Shown: one piece after another, positions 45,217 to 54,413 of the stretch
Layout of the letters: every line of letters begins with the position of its first letter
How positions within the stretch are numbered: the stretch's first letter is position 1
From: a virus
Direction: 5' to 3' (one strand)
Virus record (IMG/VR): IMGVR_UViG_3300025138_000025
Span: 1 to 64,000 of that record
DNA length: 64,000 nucleotides
The notes under the pieces: generated by a model
The model's database searches: none
Told to the model about the DNA's origin: nothing
Seen by the model: the letters and a program-made list of their open reading frames with translations, nothing else
Position numbers and translations under genes: made by a program

Positions 45217-45972
45217 GTGAAACAAATTATACCACCAACTAACTGTCCTTGTTGTGACTCTACATTAGAGTTCATTAACGACCAGTTATTTTGCAAGAAC
45301 ACTCAGTGTTCTGCACAGTGGGATAAAAAAGTAGTTAACTTCGCTTCCACACTAAAGATAAAAGGGCTTGGACCTGCAGCAATTACAAAGCTGAATATCC
45401 AAGACTACGCTGAATTATATGAATTAACTGTAGAAGATTTGCAGTCAAGACTAGGTTCAGTTAGATTAGGAGAGAAACTCTTTATAGAGATTCAGAACTC
45501 AGAATCGTTGCCGTTGGTTAAGATACTACCATCGTTTTCGATTCCGCTTATCGGTCGTACAGCTTCTCAAAAATTATGCAATAGTATATCTCATATTGAA
45601 GATATCAGCGAGAAAACATGTAGCGAAGCGGGACTCGGTCCGAAAGCAACTGCTAATCTAATTAACTGGTTAGAAACTGAATATTACCCCAATGACTACA
45701 ACAACAGCCTACCTTTCAACTGGAATAATAAAATAGTAGAAAAGACAAAGGTTTCAGGTGTTGTTTGTATTAGTGGTAGACTAAAAAGTTATAAAACTAA
45801 AGCTCATGCAGAGCAAGTGCTTAGTCAATATGGATTTGTCGTAAAATCAAGTCTGACAAAAGACGTGACCCATTTGGTAAATGAGTCTGGAGTCGAGTCA
45901 GCAAAAACACAGACAGCTCGTGAACGAGGTGTCGTAATTATAACCAACCTAAAACATTTATTAGAGGATTAA
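45217..45972 (+). CDS. NAD+-dependent DNA ligase, zinc-finger/HhH/BRCT half
   Basis: 251 residues from GTG. NCPCCDSTLEFINDQLFCKN TQCSAQ is the LigA four-cysteine zinc finger; FASTLKIKGLGPAAITKLNI and later repeats are the HhH domain; SGVVCISGRLKSYKTKAHAE ... SLTKDVTHLVNE is a BRCT domain. It supplies DNA-binding functions to the 39707 product in trans. Confidence 0.92.
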   Translation: MKQIIPPTNCPCCDSTLEFINDQLFCKNTQCSAQWDKKVVNFASTLKIKGLGPAAITKLNIQDYAELYELTVEDLQSRLGSVRLGEKLFIEIQNSESLPLVKILPSFSIPLIGRTASQKLCNSISHIEDISEKTCSEAGLGPKATANLINWLETEYYPNDYNNSLPFNWNNKIVEKTKVSGVVCISGRLKSYKTKAHAEQVLSQYGFVVKSSLTKDVTHLVNESGVESAKTQTARERGVVIITNLKHLLED

Positions 45973-45976
45973 TCAA

Positions 45977-46693
45977 ATGGCATTACCAAAATGGACAGAC
46001 GAAAGAACATCAGAATTGACTTCTTTTGTCGGTGACGAAAGCCCTGTATCACAGGCAACTGTAGCAACTGCTGCAGAACAACTAGAAACTTCAGTAAGAA
46101 GTGTATCTAGTAAACTAAGAAAAATGGGTTTTGATGTAGAACTAGCTTCAGCATCAGCAACTAAATCTTTCTCAGATGAGCAAGAAGCTACTTTAAGTAA
46201 CTTTGTAACAGATAACTCTGGTTCATACACATATGCAGATATCGCTGCAAACTTTGAAGGCGGACACTTTAGTGCAAAGTCTATTCAAGGAAAAATTCTT
46301 TCTATGCAGTTAACAGAACATGTTAAACCTGCTCCTAAAGTTGAGACTGTTAAGTCTTACAACGAGGAAGAAGAAAGCCAATTCGTTTCAATGGTAAACG
46401 ACGGAGCTTTCATTGAAGATATAGCTGAAGGACTTGGTAGAAGTGTAAACTCTATCAGAGGAAAAGCTTTATCACTTCTTAGAGCTGGGGAAATCAACGC
46501 GATTCCTAAGCAAAAAGAAACTAAAGGTTCAAGCAAAGCTGATCCTTTAGCAGACCTAGACATCGATGGTATGACTGTCGACTCTATTGCTGATACAATC
46601 GGCAAAACAGTAAGAGGCGTGAAAACAATGCTTACTAGAAGAGGTCTACAATGTGCTGATTACAATGGCGCAGCTAAAAAAGAAATAGGTTAA
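45977..46693 (+). CDS. Protein with four tandem HTH/SANT-like repeats
   Basis: 238 residues. Repeats begin PKWTDERTSELTSFVGDESP, KSFSDEQEATLSNFVTDNSG, KSYNEEEESQFVSMVNDGAF and DLDIDGMTVDSIADTIGKTV, each ending in an S(I/V)xxK(L/A) recognition-helix pattern (VRSVSSKLRKMGF, AKSIQGKILSMQL, VNSIRGKALSLLRAG, VRGVKTMLTRRGL). Probably wraps or bridges DNA; the largest member of the HTH family in this window. Lies between ligase and replicative helicase. Confidence 0.82.
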   Translation: MALPKWTDERTSELTSFVGDESPVSQATVATAAEQLETSVRSVSSKLRKMGFDVELASASATKSFSDEQEATLSNFVTDNSGSYTYADIAANFEGGHFSAKSIQGKILSMQLTEHVKPAPKVETVKSYNEEEESQFVSMVNDGAFIEDIAEGLGRSVNSIRGKALSLLRAGEINAIPKQKETKGSSKADPLADLDIDGMTVDSIADTIGKTVRGVKTMLTRRGLQCADYNGAAKKEIG

Positions 46694-46773
46694 TCTAACC
46701 TTTTCACCTTCGCGAGAGGCTCTACGGAGCCTTTCGTATCTTATAACCACTAAATTGTCTTGGGAGATTCAAT

Positions 46774-48141
46774 TTGACACTAGAAAGTGCATTACTGAAG
46801 CAAATCTTGTCGCTTGGCGATTTTGATACTTGGAACGGTTTAAAACAACATTATTTTCCTGAAGGAGAATACCGCAAAATATGGGGTATTGTTGATAAAC
46901 ATGTAGCAAAGTATAAAAATCTACCAACATTCGAAGAACTAAAACTAGAAGTTCGTTCTTCTGAATTACAAGAGAAAATATACGCTATCGAAACTGTTGA
47001 GACAGATGTCGATGCAGACCTATTGCTAGATTATCTCAAGAATCAATTTACCCAATCAGAAATACTAGGCTCAATCGAGTCGTATGTAGAAAACCAAATC
47101 GCAATATCAGACGCTAGAGAGAACATTGATTTACTTCAAGAGATAGTTGTGTCTGTAGAAGATAAAGTAGATACTCAAGATGCAAATGAGAGTATGGAAA
47201 CGATTGAGTTGTTTGATGATGACGAGGCTTATAAGAAACGAATTACTTTAGGATTGAATCAAGACTTCGACCTAGAGTACTCATTCAAATCAGACGAGCT
47301 TGTATTACTTGGTGCTAAGTCAGGTGGTGGTAAGTCTCTCGTTTGTTGTAATGTTGCTAGTACAGTACGAAAACAAGGTCGTAGTGCTTTATACTTTACA
47401 ATAGAAATGAGTAGTAAAGATATTCTACAAAGAATAGTAGCAATCGAAACCGAAGTAGATGCTAATAGATTGATACATCAGAATCTAGAACCACATGAAT
47501 GGAACAAAGTAGGAGAATGGTGGGCAGGCAGATTTGTAGATGGAGAAGAAGTATTATCTAAGTATGATAACTTAGAAAAAGCTAACTTCAAAGAGTTCCA
47601 TAAAGAATTAGTCAGAAATAAAATTGACTACAGTAAACCACAAATAGAAATTTATTACGACCCAGCTCTCACCACAGCAAAAATTGCTAGTGTTGTGAGA
47701 CAGAATTTAGCTAAGTTACATAATCCAGGTGTTATTATTATAGATTACTTAAACCAAGTAAAAAGAACTAACAATGTAAAAGCAGGTCAGTATGACTGGA
47801 CAGAACAGATAGAGATATCTAAATATTTTAAACAGTTGGCACAGGAGTATGACACAACTACTGTTACAGCGATTCAAACGAAAGCAGATGGTTCTGCTAA
47901 ATTTTCAACCAATGTCGATAATGCTGTAGATGCCTTCTATAGTATTGACCATTTTGACCAGTCGGATGCAATGAAGTTCTCTTGTAAGAAAAGAAGAAAC
48001 GCAAGAGTTGTAGGCTTCACGAGTGAGATGAATTGGAGTACACTAAAGGTTGGACCTCACACTGCGTTAGACCCAGACGAGAAAGCTGAGATAAAAGAAA
48101 CTATGGGAACAGGAGAAAAGGTAGATGATGTACCTTGGTAA
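46774..48141 (+). CDS. Replicative DNA helicase (DnaB/gp41-like)
   Basis: 455 residues, TTG start with GGGAGATTCAAT upstream. An N-terminal helical domain precedes the RecA-type motor: Walker A GAKSGGGKS (180-188), IEMSSKDILQRI, Walker B GVIIIDYLNQVKR, and DTTTVTAIQTKADGS. It unwinds the fork as a hexamer with the primase encoded at 50484. Confidence 0.92.
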   Translation: MTLESALLKQILSLGDFDTWNGLKQHYFPEGEYRKIWGIVDKHVAKYKNLPTFEELKLEVRSSELQEKIYAIETVETDVDADLLLDYLKNQFTQSEILGSIESYVENQIAISDARENIDLLQEIVVSVEDKVDTQDANESMETIELFDDDEAYKKRITLGLNQDFDLEYSFKSDELVLLGAKSGGGKSLVCCNVASTVRKQGRSALYFTIEMSSKDILQRIVAIETEVDANRLIHQNLEPHEWNKVGEWWAGRFVDGEEVLSKYDNLEKANFKEFHKELVRNKIDYSKPQIEIYYDPALTTAKIASVVRQNLAKLHNPGVIIIDYLNQVKRTNNVKAGQYDWTEQIEISKYFKQLAQEYDTTTVTAIQTKADGSAKFSTNVDNAVDAFYSIDHFDQSDAMKFSCKKRRNARVVGFTSEMNWSTLKVGPHTALDPDEKAEIKETMGTGEKVDDVPW

Positions 48142-48144
48142 CAG

Positions 48145-48303
48145 ATGATATTATATACAGAAGAACAACTAATGATTGCATACACTCGACATTTAAGAGA
48201 AGTGCAAAAACTACAACATGTCCCAATGCCTACATATGAAGAATTTAGATTAATCTATGAAGATGAATGGACACAAAGATACAAGGAGATGAACGATGGC
48301 TAA
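48145..48303 (+). CDS. Small acidic protein between helicases
   Basis: 52 residues, MILYTEEQLMIAYTRHLREV ... EEFRLIYEDEWTQRYKEMND. Starts four bases after the helicase stop and overlaps the next start by eight. Could be a helicase partner; not recognised. Confidence 0.65.
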   Translation: MILYTEEQLMIAYTRHLREVQKLQHVPMPTYEEFRLIYEDEWTQRYKEMNDG

Positions 48304-49933
48304 AAAAGATGCAACACTAATAATGAAAGAAGTAAAAGCTGGAGGCACTTTCAGAGCCTTACAAGAAGCAAAAAAGCGGATAGATAGAAAACAATGTGCA
48401 TTATTATTCTGTCAAAACAGTATAGATATTAAGAATCAAGAGATAGCAGCAGCAATAAAAGTAGGCATACCAAAACAAGATATTATAGATGTTACAGAGT
48501 TAAACAGTTGGAAAACTAAAGACTTTCTAAATGAAAATAGTTGGAGAGGAAAACTTTTTATATGTAATAAAAATCAAGTTTACTACCAACCACTCATGGC
48601 TTTAGCACCAAGTATTTTTCCTAATGCTCTTAGAATACTAGATGAGTATGATGTGGAAAATACCGGTCATACAGATGGATTACTAGAAGCTATAGAAAAT
48701 ATAAAACAAGGTAAAAGTACTAAATATTCTCAAATAGACCAAGGTCTGCTAAATATAATTGGTGAGCACGATGAAGATAATCTATGGTTAGTAAGTGCTA
48801 CACATTCGGCTGGGCTTATTTCTAACTGGTCTTTTAAAGTTATAGAACTAGACCCCTGGCACGCTAACTATAAAGGTATGAAAGATCATAAAGAAGTAGA
48901 AGTAGCAAACCCAACAATGAGTACTTTACTAGAAAATGCAGAGCTCACAGGAGCAATAAGAGATTATGTATTAAAAGCTACAACAAAATATAAACTACTA
49001 ATAAATACAACAAAAAGAGTAAATAGTGGTGAATCAGAGATAGTAACTCATGCCAGGATAGCTGCTGCTTGTAGAGCATTAGGAAAGATAGCAATAGAAG
49101 TAAACGGCAGCAACCCATATGACTCAGCAAAATGGGATGAAGCAGAAATAGTAATAGGAGGAGCAGTTTTTGATAGAACTTTTGAAGCAAGAGAAGTATA
49201 CACACAAATCACTGCATATAGTAGTACTGGATGGTATGGCTCAATAGAGCAACAAGAAAGGCTTTGCGGTGTAAAAGATGACCCAGATTATCAAACTGTA
49301 CTTATACTTTCAGAGGATGACATAAAGAAAAGAAAAGAAGTATTAAGAGTAAAAGAATTAATTACTCCTGAACTTATGGAAATGACTTGGGAAGAAAGAA
49401 AAGATAAGCTTCCTGACTTTGTGATGAATCCTTACCCAGGAAATAAAAATAATGGTGGAAAATTAACTCGTAAAAATAATAATAATTATGAAGCATTAGT
49501 TAATTTAAAGGTACTACCCAATGGCAAACCTGACTTGAGTGAATTTAGACAAAAAGCAACAATATTATCAGAGTTTAGATTAGATGATGGCAAACCTGAC
49601 GGCACTGGATTAAGTATGAGAGATATGCACGGTTATGGAAATAAATGCTCTATAGATATTGCAACATCAAAAAGAAGTGCAGGGGAAGTAAAACTTCGTT
49701 TAGAAGCGAATAAAAAGAATAATTTGGGATTAGCAGAGGGAACAAGAATCTCAAACTATAATAAGTTTATTCTAGGAACAAGAGAGGAGAGGCTAAGAAG
49801 AGTAGAAGAGCTGCCTAAGGAGTTATTTCTAGATGCTCAATTTGATAAAGAATATCAATGGTACACAGTTTATACAAAGAAAAATACAACAGGAACAAGA
49901 CAATATATAAAAGAGGAAAATTATGGCGGATGA
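48296..49933 (+). CDS. SF2 helicase-like protein with degenerate Walker A
   Basis: 545 residues. RILDEYDVE looks like a DExD motif II, LWLVSATHSAGLI motif III (SAT), YKLLINTTKRV motif IV, and GSIEQQERLCGV motif VI (QxxR). The N-terminal EVKAGGTFRALQEA is where GxGKT should be, but it lacks the lysine. Either a helicase with an altered P-loop or an inactive derivative. C-terminal ~180 residues unrecognised. Confidence 0.65.
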   Translation: MAKKDATLIMKEVKAGGTFRALQEAKKRIDRKQCALLFCQNSIDIKNQEIAAAIKVGIPKQDIIDVTELNSWKTKDFLNENSWRGKLFICNKNQVYYQPLMALAPSIFPNALRILDEYDVENTGHTDGLLEAIENIKQGKSTKYSQIDQGLLNIIGEHDEDNLWLVSATHSAGLISNWSFKVIELDPWHANYKGMKDHKEVEVANPTMSTLLENAELTGAIRDYVLKATTKYKLLINTTKRVNSGESEIVTHARIAAACRALGKIAIEVNGSNPYDSAKWDEAEIVIGGAVFDRTFEAREVYTQITAYSSTGWYGSIEQQERLCGVKDDPDYQTVLILSEDDIKKRKEVLRVKELITPELMEMTWEERKDKLPDFVMNPYPGNKNNGGKLTRKNNNNYEALVNLKVLPNGKPDLSEFRQKATILSEFRLDDGKPDGTGLSMRDMHGYGNKCSIDIATSKRSAGEVKLRLEANKKNNLGLAEGTRISNYNKFILGTREERLRRVEELPKELFLDAQFDKEYQWYTVYTKKNTTGTRQYIKEENYGG

Positions 49934-50420
49934 TAGAGTAAGTAGAGAAACTGCTGAGATTATACCTCTCCCACCACACACATGGTATGTAAAAACCGTT
50001 GGCTGGATGCTAGAACAAGCAAAAGTAAAAGAGAATATAGAAAATGTTCCACCCAACGAACCATTAACAAACAGTCTGAGGCAGCATGGAATCAAATCTC
50101 CCATTCTATGCATGCCCAACTGGTACCCCATTGCCGGCTCTCAAAGAATGAGAGCCGCGGTGGACTTACCTGAGATACACAACCAAGAAATAAGAGTCTG
50201 CCGCTTCGATCAGGAGTGGTGGCTTTTATATTATCTATGGGGAGATACAGATTTTAGAGACAAATCCATAGCAGTCTGGTTCCAGATGGCAGAACTAGTA
50301 TGGAAGTCTAGATACTATGAACATGAGGTTGACCCAAGTGGTATGGACATGAGAGAGTTCGAGCGCATTGGAGATAAACTAAAATGGAAACATAACAAAG
50401 ACGACGATAAGTGGAAATAA
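49923..50420 (+). CDS. ParB/Srx-like nuclease-fold protein
   Basis: 165 residues. NEPLTNSLRQHGIKSPILCM, YPIAGSQRMRAAVDL match ParB-type domains (I..G..xP..v....... GxxRxxA). Phage ParB-like proteins act as nucleases or CTP-dependent DNA clamps. Overlaps the helicase-like gene by 11 bases. Confidence 0.72.
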   Translation: MADDRVSRETAEIIPLPPHTWYVKTVGWMLEQAKVKENIENVPPNEPLTNSLRQHGIKSPILCMPNWYPIAGSQRMRAAVDLPEIHNQEIRVCRFDQEWWLLYYLWGDTDFRDKSIAVWFQMAELVWKSRYYEHEVDPSGMDMREFERIGDKLKWKHNKDDDKWK

Positions 50421-50444
50421 TAAGTCACATACCAAAAATAATTC

Positions 50445-50473
50445 TTGACACGGGGTTAAAAAATTGGTATAAT
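50445..50473 (+). promoter_or_regulatory. Promoter for primase/polymerase genes
   Basis: TTGACA, 17-bp spacer, TATAAT, ten bases before ATG 50484; very short leader with no ribosome binding site visible. Confidence 0.87.
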
Positions 50474-50483
50474 ATATATAATT

Positions 50484-51332
50484 ATGACAGCAGAAGAACT
50501 ATTACAAGAGAAAGGATTAGCGTATCAGCTTAGCGGTAAAGACGCTAAAGTTTGTTGTCTAAACCCAGAACATGATGACTCAAATCCGTCAATGAGAATT
50601 GATAGAATTACTGGAGTCTTCAACTGTTTTTCCTGTGGTTTTAAAGGTAATTTGTTTACGTACTTTGGAGCACCTTCTAGCCCTTTAGAAGTGAGGCTCC
50701 ATCGTATTCGTGAAGCAATAACGAAAGTCAAGTCTCAAACAGTAGGTATTCAATTACCTAAGGAGAGAATAAGATGGTCAGGTGGACCGCTCAGAAATAT
50801 CTCAGAGGATACTCTAAAGATATGGGATGCGTTTACTTGGAACACTCCTAAGTTTGAAGGCAGAATTGTCTTTCCAATCAGAAACATCACAGGAAAAACT
50901 GTTGCCTTAATCGGAAGATTAATCAGTGAAGCAGGTATGGGACAATCGAAGTACTATATCTATCCTGGCGGGGCGGAAATGCCCTTTTGCCCTGCTAAGG
51001 TAAAACCAATACAAAACAGAGTAATTCTAGTTGAAGGCATATTTGATGCCCTTAACTTATGGGACAAAGGTCTTAAGAATACTGTCTGTTGTTTTGGTAC
51101 GCAACAAATAAATTGGGTAAAACTATCCTTACTAAAAATGCAAGGCGTACAAGGAGTAGACATCATGTTTGATGGAGACGAAGCAGGTAGCAGAGCTGCA
51201 GAAGCAGCCAAAGGTCTAGCTGAGAAACTTGATATGTCAGCAAGGATAGTAACTTTACCACCTAACACAGATCCTGGTAACTTAAATCGTGACCAGATAG
51301 AAAGACTTAAAAAGAAATTGTATGGCGAATAA
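50484..51332 (+). CDS. DNA primase (CHC2 zinc finger plus TOPRIM)
   Basis: 282 residues. Zinc ligands Cys24/25, His30, Cys48 and Cys51 (VCCLNPEHDDSN; FNCFSCGFKGN) form the CHC2 finger. TOPRIM residues appear in ILVEGIFDALNLW and IMFDGDEAGSRAA. Shorter than DnaG and similar in size to T4 gp61-like primases; makes RNA primers with the 46774 helicase. Confidence 0.93.
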   Translation: MTAEELLQEKGLAYQLSGKDAKVCCLNPEHDDSNPSMRIDRITGVFNCFSCGFKGNLFTYFGAPSSPLEVRLHRIREAITKVKSQTVGIQLPKERIRWSGGPLRNISEDTLKIWDAFTWNTPKFEGRIVFPIRNITGKTVALIGRLISEAGMGQSKYYIYPGGAEMPFCPAKVKPIQNRVILVEGIFDALNLWDKGLKNTVCCFGTQQINWVKLSLLKMQGVQGVDIMFDGDEAGSRAAEAAKGLAEKLDMSARIVTLPPNTDPGNLNRDQIERLKKKLYGE

Positions 51333-52161
51333 CTACAAAAATTGTGCTACTAACCGCTCCACAAATGACTTGTGGACTGAGTATGACTATACTTTTTGTG
51401 AAGAACAAGAGTGGGATATAGAGTTCTGCTCAGATACATTAGGAAGAACGCCAGTATCAATTAGAAAGGCTAAACAGAAGTATAATCTAACTTTCCATAA
51501 ACCTTCCCTATGGGAGAAAGGTGGTAAGAGATGGCATCCTTTAGCTAAAGAAATATTATTTGAGTATAAGAGAAAACATATAGAAGATAAAACTCCTATA
51601 CTACAAGATGAATGGTTCGAGATACAAAAGAGATTAGAAGAAGTAGAAGGTTTCTACAGAAACTATAAGCAATGCGATATGCAGACTGAAGCTAAACGAA
51701 TGGTTAACCATCGTCAGACTGACTATGAGAGAGCTACTATTCATATAGATTGGATAGTAACAAAAGAACCTACAGATGCCAAAGACACTATAGAAGTAGA
51801 GTGTCCTGTAGGTCATAAGTTCACACATCATTTTTATGCGTGGACAGACAAAGACATAGGCTGTCCAGCCTGTGCAAGAAAGGAAAATACAACATTGTAC
51901 TTTCTAGATTTTGGCGAATTTGTAAAGATAGGAATAACAGTTAAGACCCCTGAGAAAAGATTTCAAGGCATACCTTTCGAGACAATACAAACAATGAATA
52001 ATATAAGTTGGGGACACGCCCACTATATAGAACAACAAATTATTAAAAACAACAAAGAGTTTGCAACAGAACCTGAATTACTAGTAGGCAATGGCTCAAC
52101 AGAGTGTTTCACTACTGATGCAAAACAATCAATTTTAGAGGAATTAAAACAATGGCAATAG
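51322..52161 (+). CDS. GIY-YIG-like nuclease with zinc segment (possible homing endonuclease)
   Basis: 279 residues. VECPVGHKFTHHFYAWTDKD, IGCPACAR is a zinc-ribbon-like region found in homing nucleases; TLYFLDFGEFVKIGITVKTP and NGSTECFTTDAKQSILEELK form a T5orf172-like GIY-YIG domain. The N-terminal part (LGRTPVSIRKAKQKYNLTFH) has HTH character. It is wedged between primase and polymerase with overlaps at both ends. Confidence 0.7.
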   Translation: MANNYKNCATNRSTNDLWTEYDYTFCEEQEWDIEFCSDTLGRTPVSIRKAKQKYNLTFHKPSLWEKGGKRWHPLAKEILFEYKRKHIEDKTPILQDEWFEIQKRLEEVEGFYRNYKQCDMQTEAKRMVNHRQTDYERATIHIDWIVTKEPTDAKDTIEVECPVGHKFTHHFYAWTDKDIGCPACARKENTTLYFLDFGEFVKIGITVKTPEKRFQGIPFETIQTMNNISWGHAHYIEQQIIKNNKEFATEPELLVGNGSTECFTTDAKQSILEELKQWQ

Positions 52162-54413
52162 CAATAATAGAAACAAAGATGTCTTCTACCAACTGGGATA
52201 GATACTTTGATTTTGAGGTAGACCGATATGCTCTATGCTCAAATTCTAGTGTCAAAAAAGTCTTGAAAAAAGATGTAGATATAGAAATAGATATCGATGC
52301 GTATGATTGGCTCATTCTTGTAGGTTCAGAAGCCTTCAAAATGTATACAAAAAAGACATCGGTAACAGAGTTCAATGGAAAAGTTTGCGATTCTAAGTTT
52401 TTAGGTTTAATTAATCCCGCAATGATTAAGTTCAAACCAGAAGCAAAGACAGAATTCGAGCGTGCAGTCGATAGTATATCGAAATACGTAAGCGGAGAAC
52501 TTAAACAAGAGAGACTCGGTGAAGATAAGTGTTATGGAATCACAGAAACAAGTGACCTAATAGTTTATCTTAATAAAGCACTAGCAGATAAGAAAGATTA
52601 TGTCGCACTAGATAGTGAGACTTCTGCTTTATATTGTAGAGATGGCTATATGCTAGGATTCTCTATGTCTTATGAAGCTGACCATGGAGTTTATGTTGAC
52701 TGCGAGGCAATTGACGAAGAAGCTGAAGCTCTTATGCAAAAGATATTTGATACTAAAAGAATAGTATTTCATAATAGTAAGTTCGATTTACAATGGTTTG
52801 AGTATCATTTCAACTTTAAATTTCCAAAATTTGAAGACACAATGTTAATGCACTATATGTTTGACGAACAACCAGGAAAGCATGGACTTAAACAGTTAGC
52901 AATCAAACACACACCATATGGAGATTACGAACAAGAGTTAGACCAGTGGAGAGAAAGTTATTGTAAGACTCATGGAATACTCAAAGGAGATTTCAGTTAT
53001 GACTTGATACCATTTGAAGTAATGAAAACATACGCAGCGATGGATGCAGTAGTTACTTTATTATTGTTTGAGAAGTTTGAAGCTCCTCTTAGAAGTAATG
53101 ACAAACTGTATTGGGTGTATAAGAATCTACTCATCGAAGGAGTAAGGTTCCTTAAAGATGCAGAGTCTAACGGTGTACCTTTCGATAGAACTAGACTAGA
53201 GTTTGGACAAAAGAGAATGAATGAAGATATCGAGAAGGCAGTTGCAGAACTATACAAGTTTCCAGAAATAAAAGCTTACGAGAAAGCTAAAGGCTCAGAC
53301 TTCAATCCTAACTCTACATTACAGCTTAGAGAGTTACTATTTGACTATTTAAATCTGACCCCAACGGGGAAGAAAACAGGCACAGGAGCTCACAGCACAG
53401 ACGCGGAAGTTCTCGGACAACTCGCAGAGGAACATGAAGTACCTAAACATATTCTTGAAATAAGACAGAAAGTTAAGATTAAATCTACCTATCTTGATAA
53501 AATTATACCTAACCTTGATAGAGATTCAAGGCTTCGTACAAACTTTAACCTACACGGAACTACGAGCGGAAGGCTATCATCTAGTGGTAAACTAAATATG
53601 CAACAACTTCCAAGAGACAATCCGACTGTAAAAGGTTGTATCAAAGCTAAAGCAGGATATAAGATAGTTGCAATGGATTTAACAACAGCAGAAGTATATT
53701 GTGCTGCGATACTTGCAAAGGATAGAGGACTACAGAATGTATTTAAGTCAGGTGGTAATTTCCACAGTACGATTGCTAAACAAGTATTCAGACTACCAGG
53801 AGAGGTAGAAGAAGTTGCAGAGTTCTATCCTGCCAAAAGACAACAGGCAAAAGCCGTTACCTTTGGTATTATGTATGGAGCAGGCCCGAAAAAGATTAGT
53901 GAACAGGTCACGAAGGATAGTGGAGAATACTTTTCACCACTTCAAGCGAAAGAAGTTATTGATGATTACTTCGAGGCATTTCCTAAACTCAAAGAGTGGT
54001 TAGACAATACTAAAGATTTTATTCAAGCCAATGGCTATGTCTACTCTCATTTTGGAAGAAAGAGAAGATTACCGAATGTCTTTAGTAAAGATAAAGGTAT
54101 TGCGTCACACGAAGTTCGTAGTGGTGTAAATGCTCTCGTTCAATCTGTGTCTAGTGATATTAATTTACTAGGTGCTATTGATATGCAAAAGCATATTGTT
54201 GAGACAGGCATGGACGCCAAGATATTTGCACTTGTTCACGATTCAGTTCTAGCAGAAGTACGAGAAGATTTAGTAGAAGATTATAGTATCAAATTGAGAC
54301 TATGTATTCAGAAAGATAGAGGCTTAATGATTCAAGGCTCACCAGTTGGATGTGACTTTGATGTCGCTGATGATTACAGTTTAGGTAAGTTCGGGAAGTT
54401 ATATGGTATTTAG
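52152..54413 (+). CDS. polA: Family A DNA polymerase with 3'-5' exonuclease
   Basis: 753 residues. Exo I DYVALDSETSALYC, Exo II FHNSKFDLQWFEYH and Exo III YAAMDAVVTLLLF are intact. Polymerase motif A reads KIVAMDLTTAEVYCAA (Asp kept, DYSQIE changed to DLTTAE), motif B RQQAKAVTFGIMYGAG, motif C FALVHDSVLAEV. The residue matching E. coli Phe762 is Phe. No 5' nuclease domain. Main replicative polymerase. Confidence 0.95.
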   Translation: MAIAIIETKMSSTNWDRYFDFEVDRYALCSNSSVKKVLKKDVDIEIDIDAYDWLILVGSEAFKMYTKKTSVTEFNGKVCDSKFLGLINPAMIKFKPEAKTEFERAVDSISKYVSGELKQERLGEDKCYGITETSDLIVYLNKALADKKDYVALDSETSALYCRDGYMLGFSMSYEADHGVYVDCEAIDEEAEALMQKIFDTKRIVFHNSKFDLQWFEYHFNFKFPKFEDTMLMHYMFDEQPGKHGLKQLAIKHTPYGDYEQELDQWRESYCKTHGILKGDFSYDLIPFEVMKTYAAMDAVVTLLLFEKFEAPLRSNDKLYWVYKNLLIEGVRFLKDAESNGVPFDRTRLEFGQKRMNEDIEKAVAELYKFPEIKAYEKAKGSDFNPNSTLQLRELLFDYLNLTPTGKKTGTGAHSTDAEVLGQLAEEHEVPKHILEIRQKVKIKSTYLDKIIPNLDRDSRLRTNFNLHGTTSGRLSSSGKLNMQQLPRDNPTVKGCIKAKAGYKIVAMDLTTAEVYCAAILAKDRGLQNVFKSGGNFHSTIAKQVFRLPGEVEEVAEFYPAKRQQAKAVTFGIMYGAGPKKISEQVTKDSGEYFSPLQAKEVIDDYFEAFPKLKEWLDNTKDFIQANGYVYSHFGRKRRLPNVFSKDKGIASHEVRSGVNALVQSVSSDINLLGAIDMQKHIVETGMDAKIFALVHDSVLAEVREDLVEDYSIKLRLCIQKDRGLMIQGSPVGCDFDVADDYSLGKFGKLYGI

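Noticed and set aside
46693-46773. Hairpin after the four-HTH gene as a terminator
   Set aside because: The GAGAGGCTC/GAGCCTTTC stem is good but is followed by GTATCTTAT rather than a U-tract, and the helicase gene lies directly downstream with no visible promoter.
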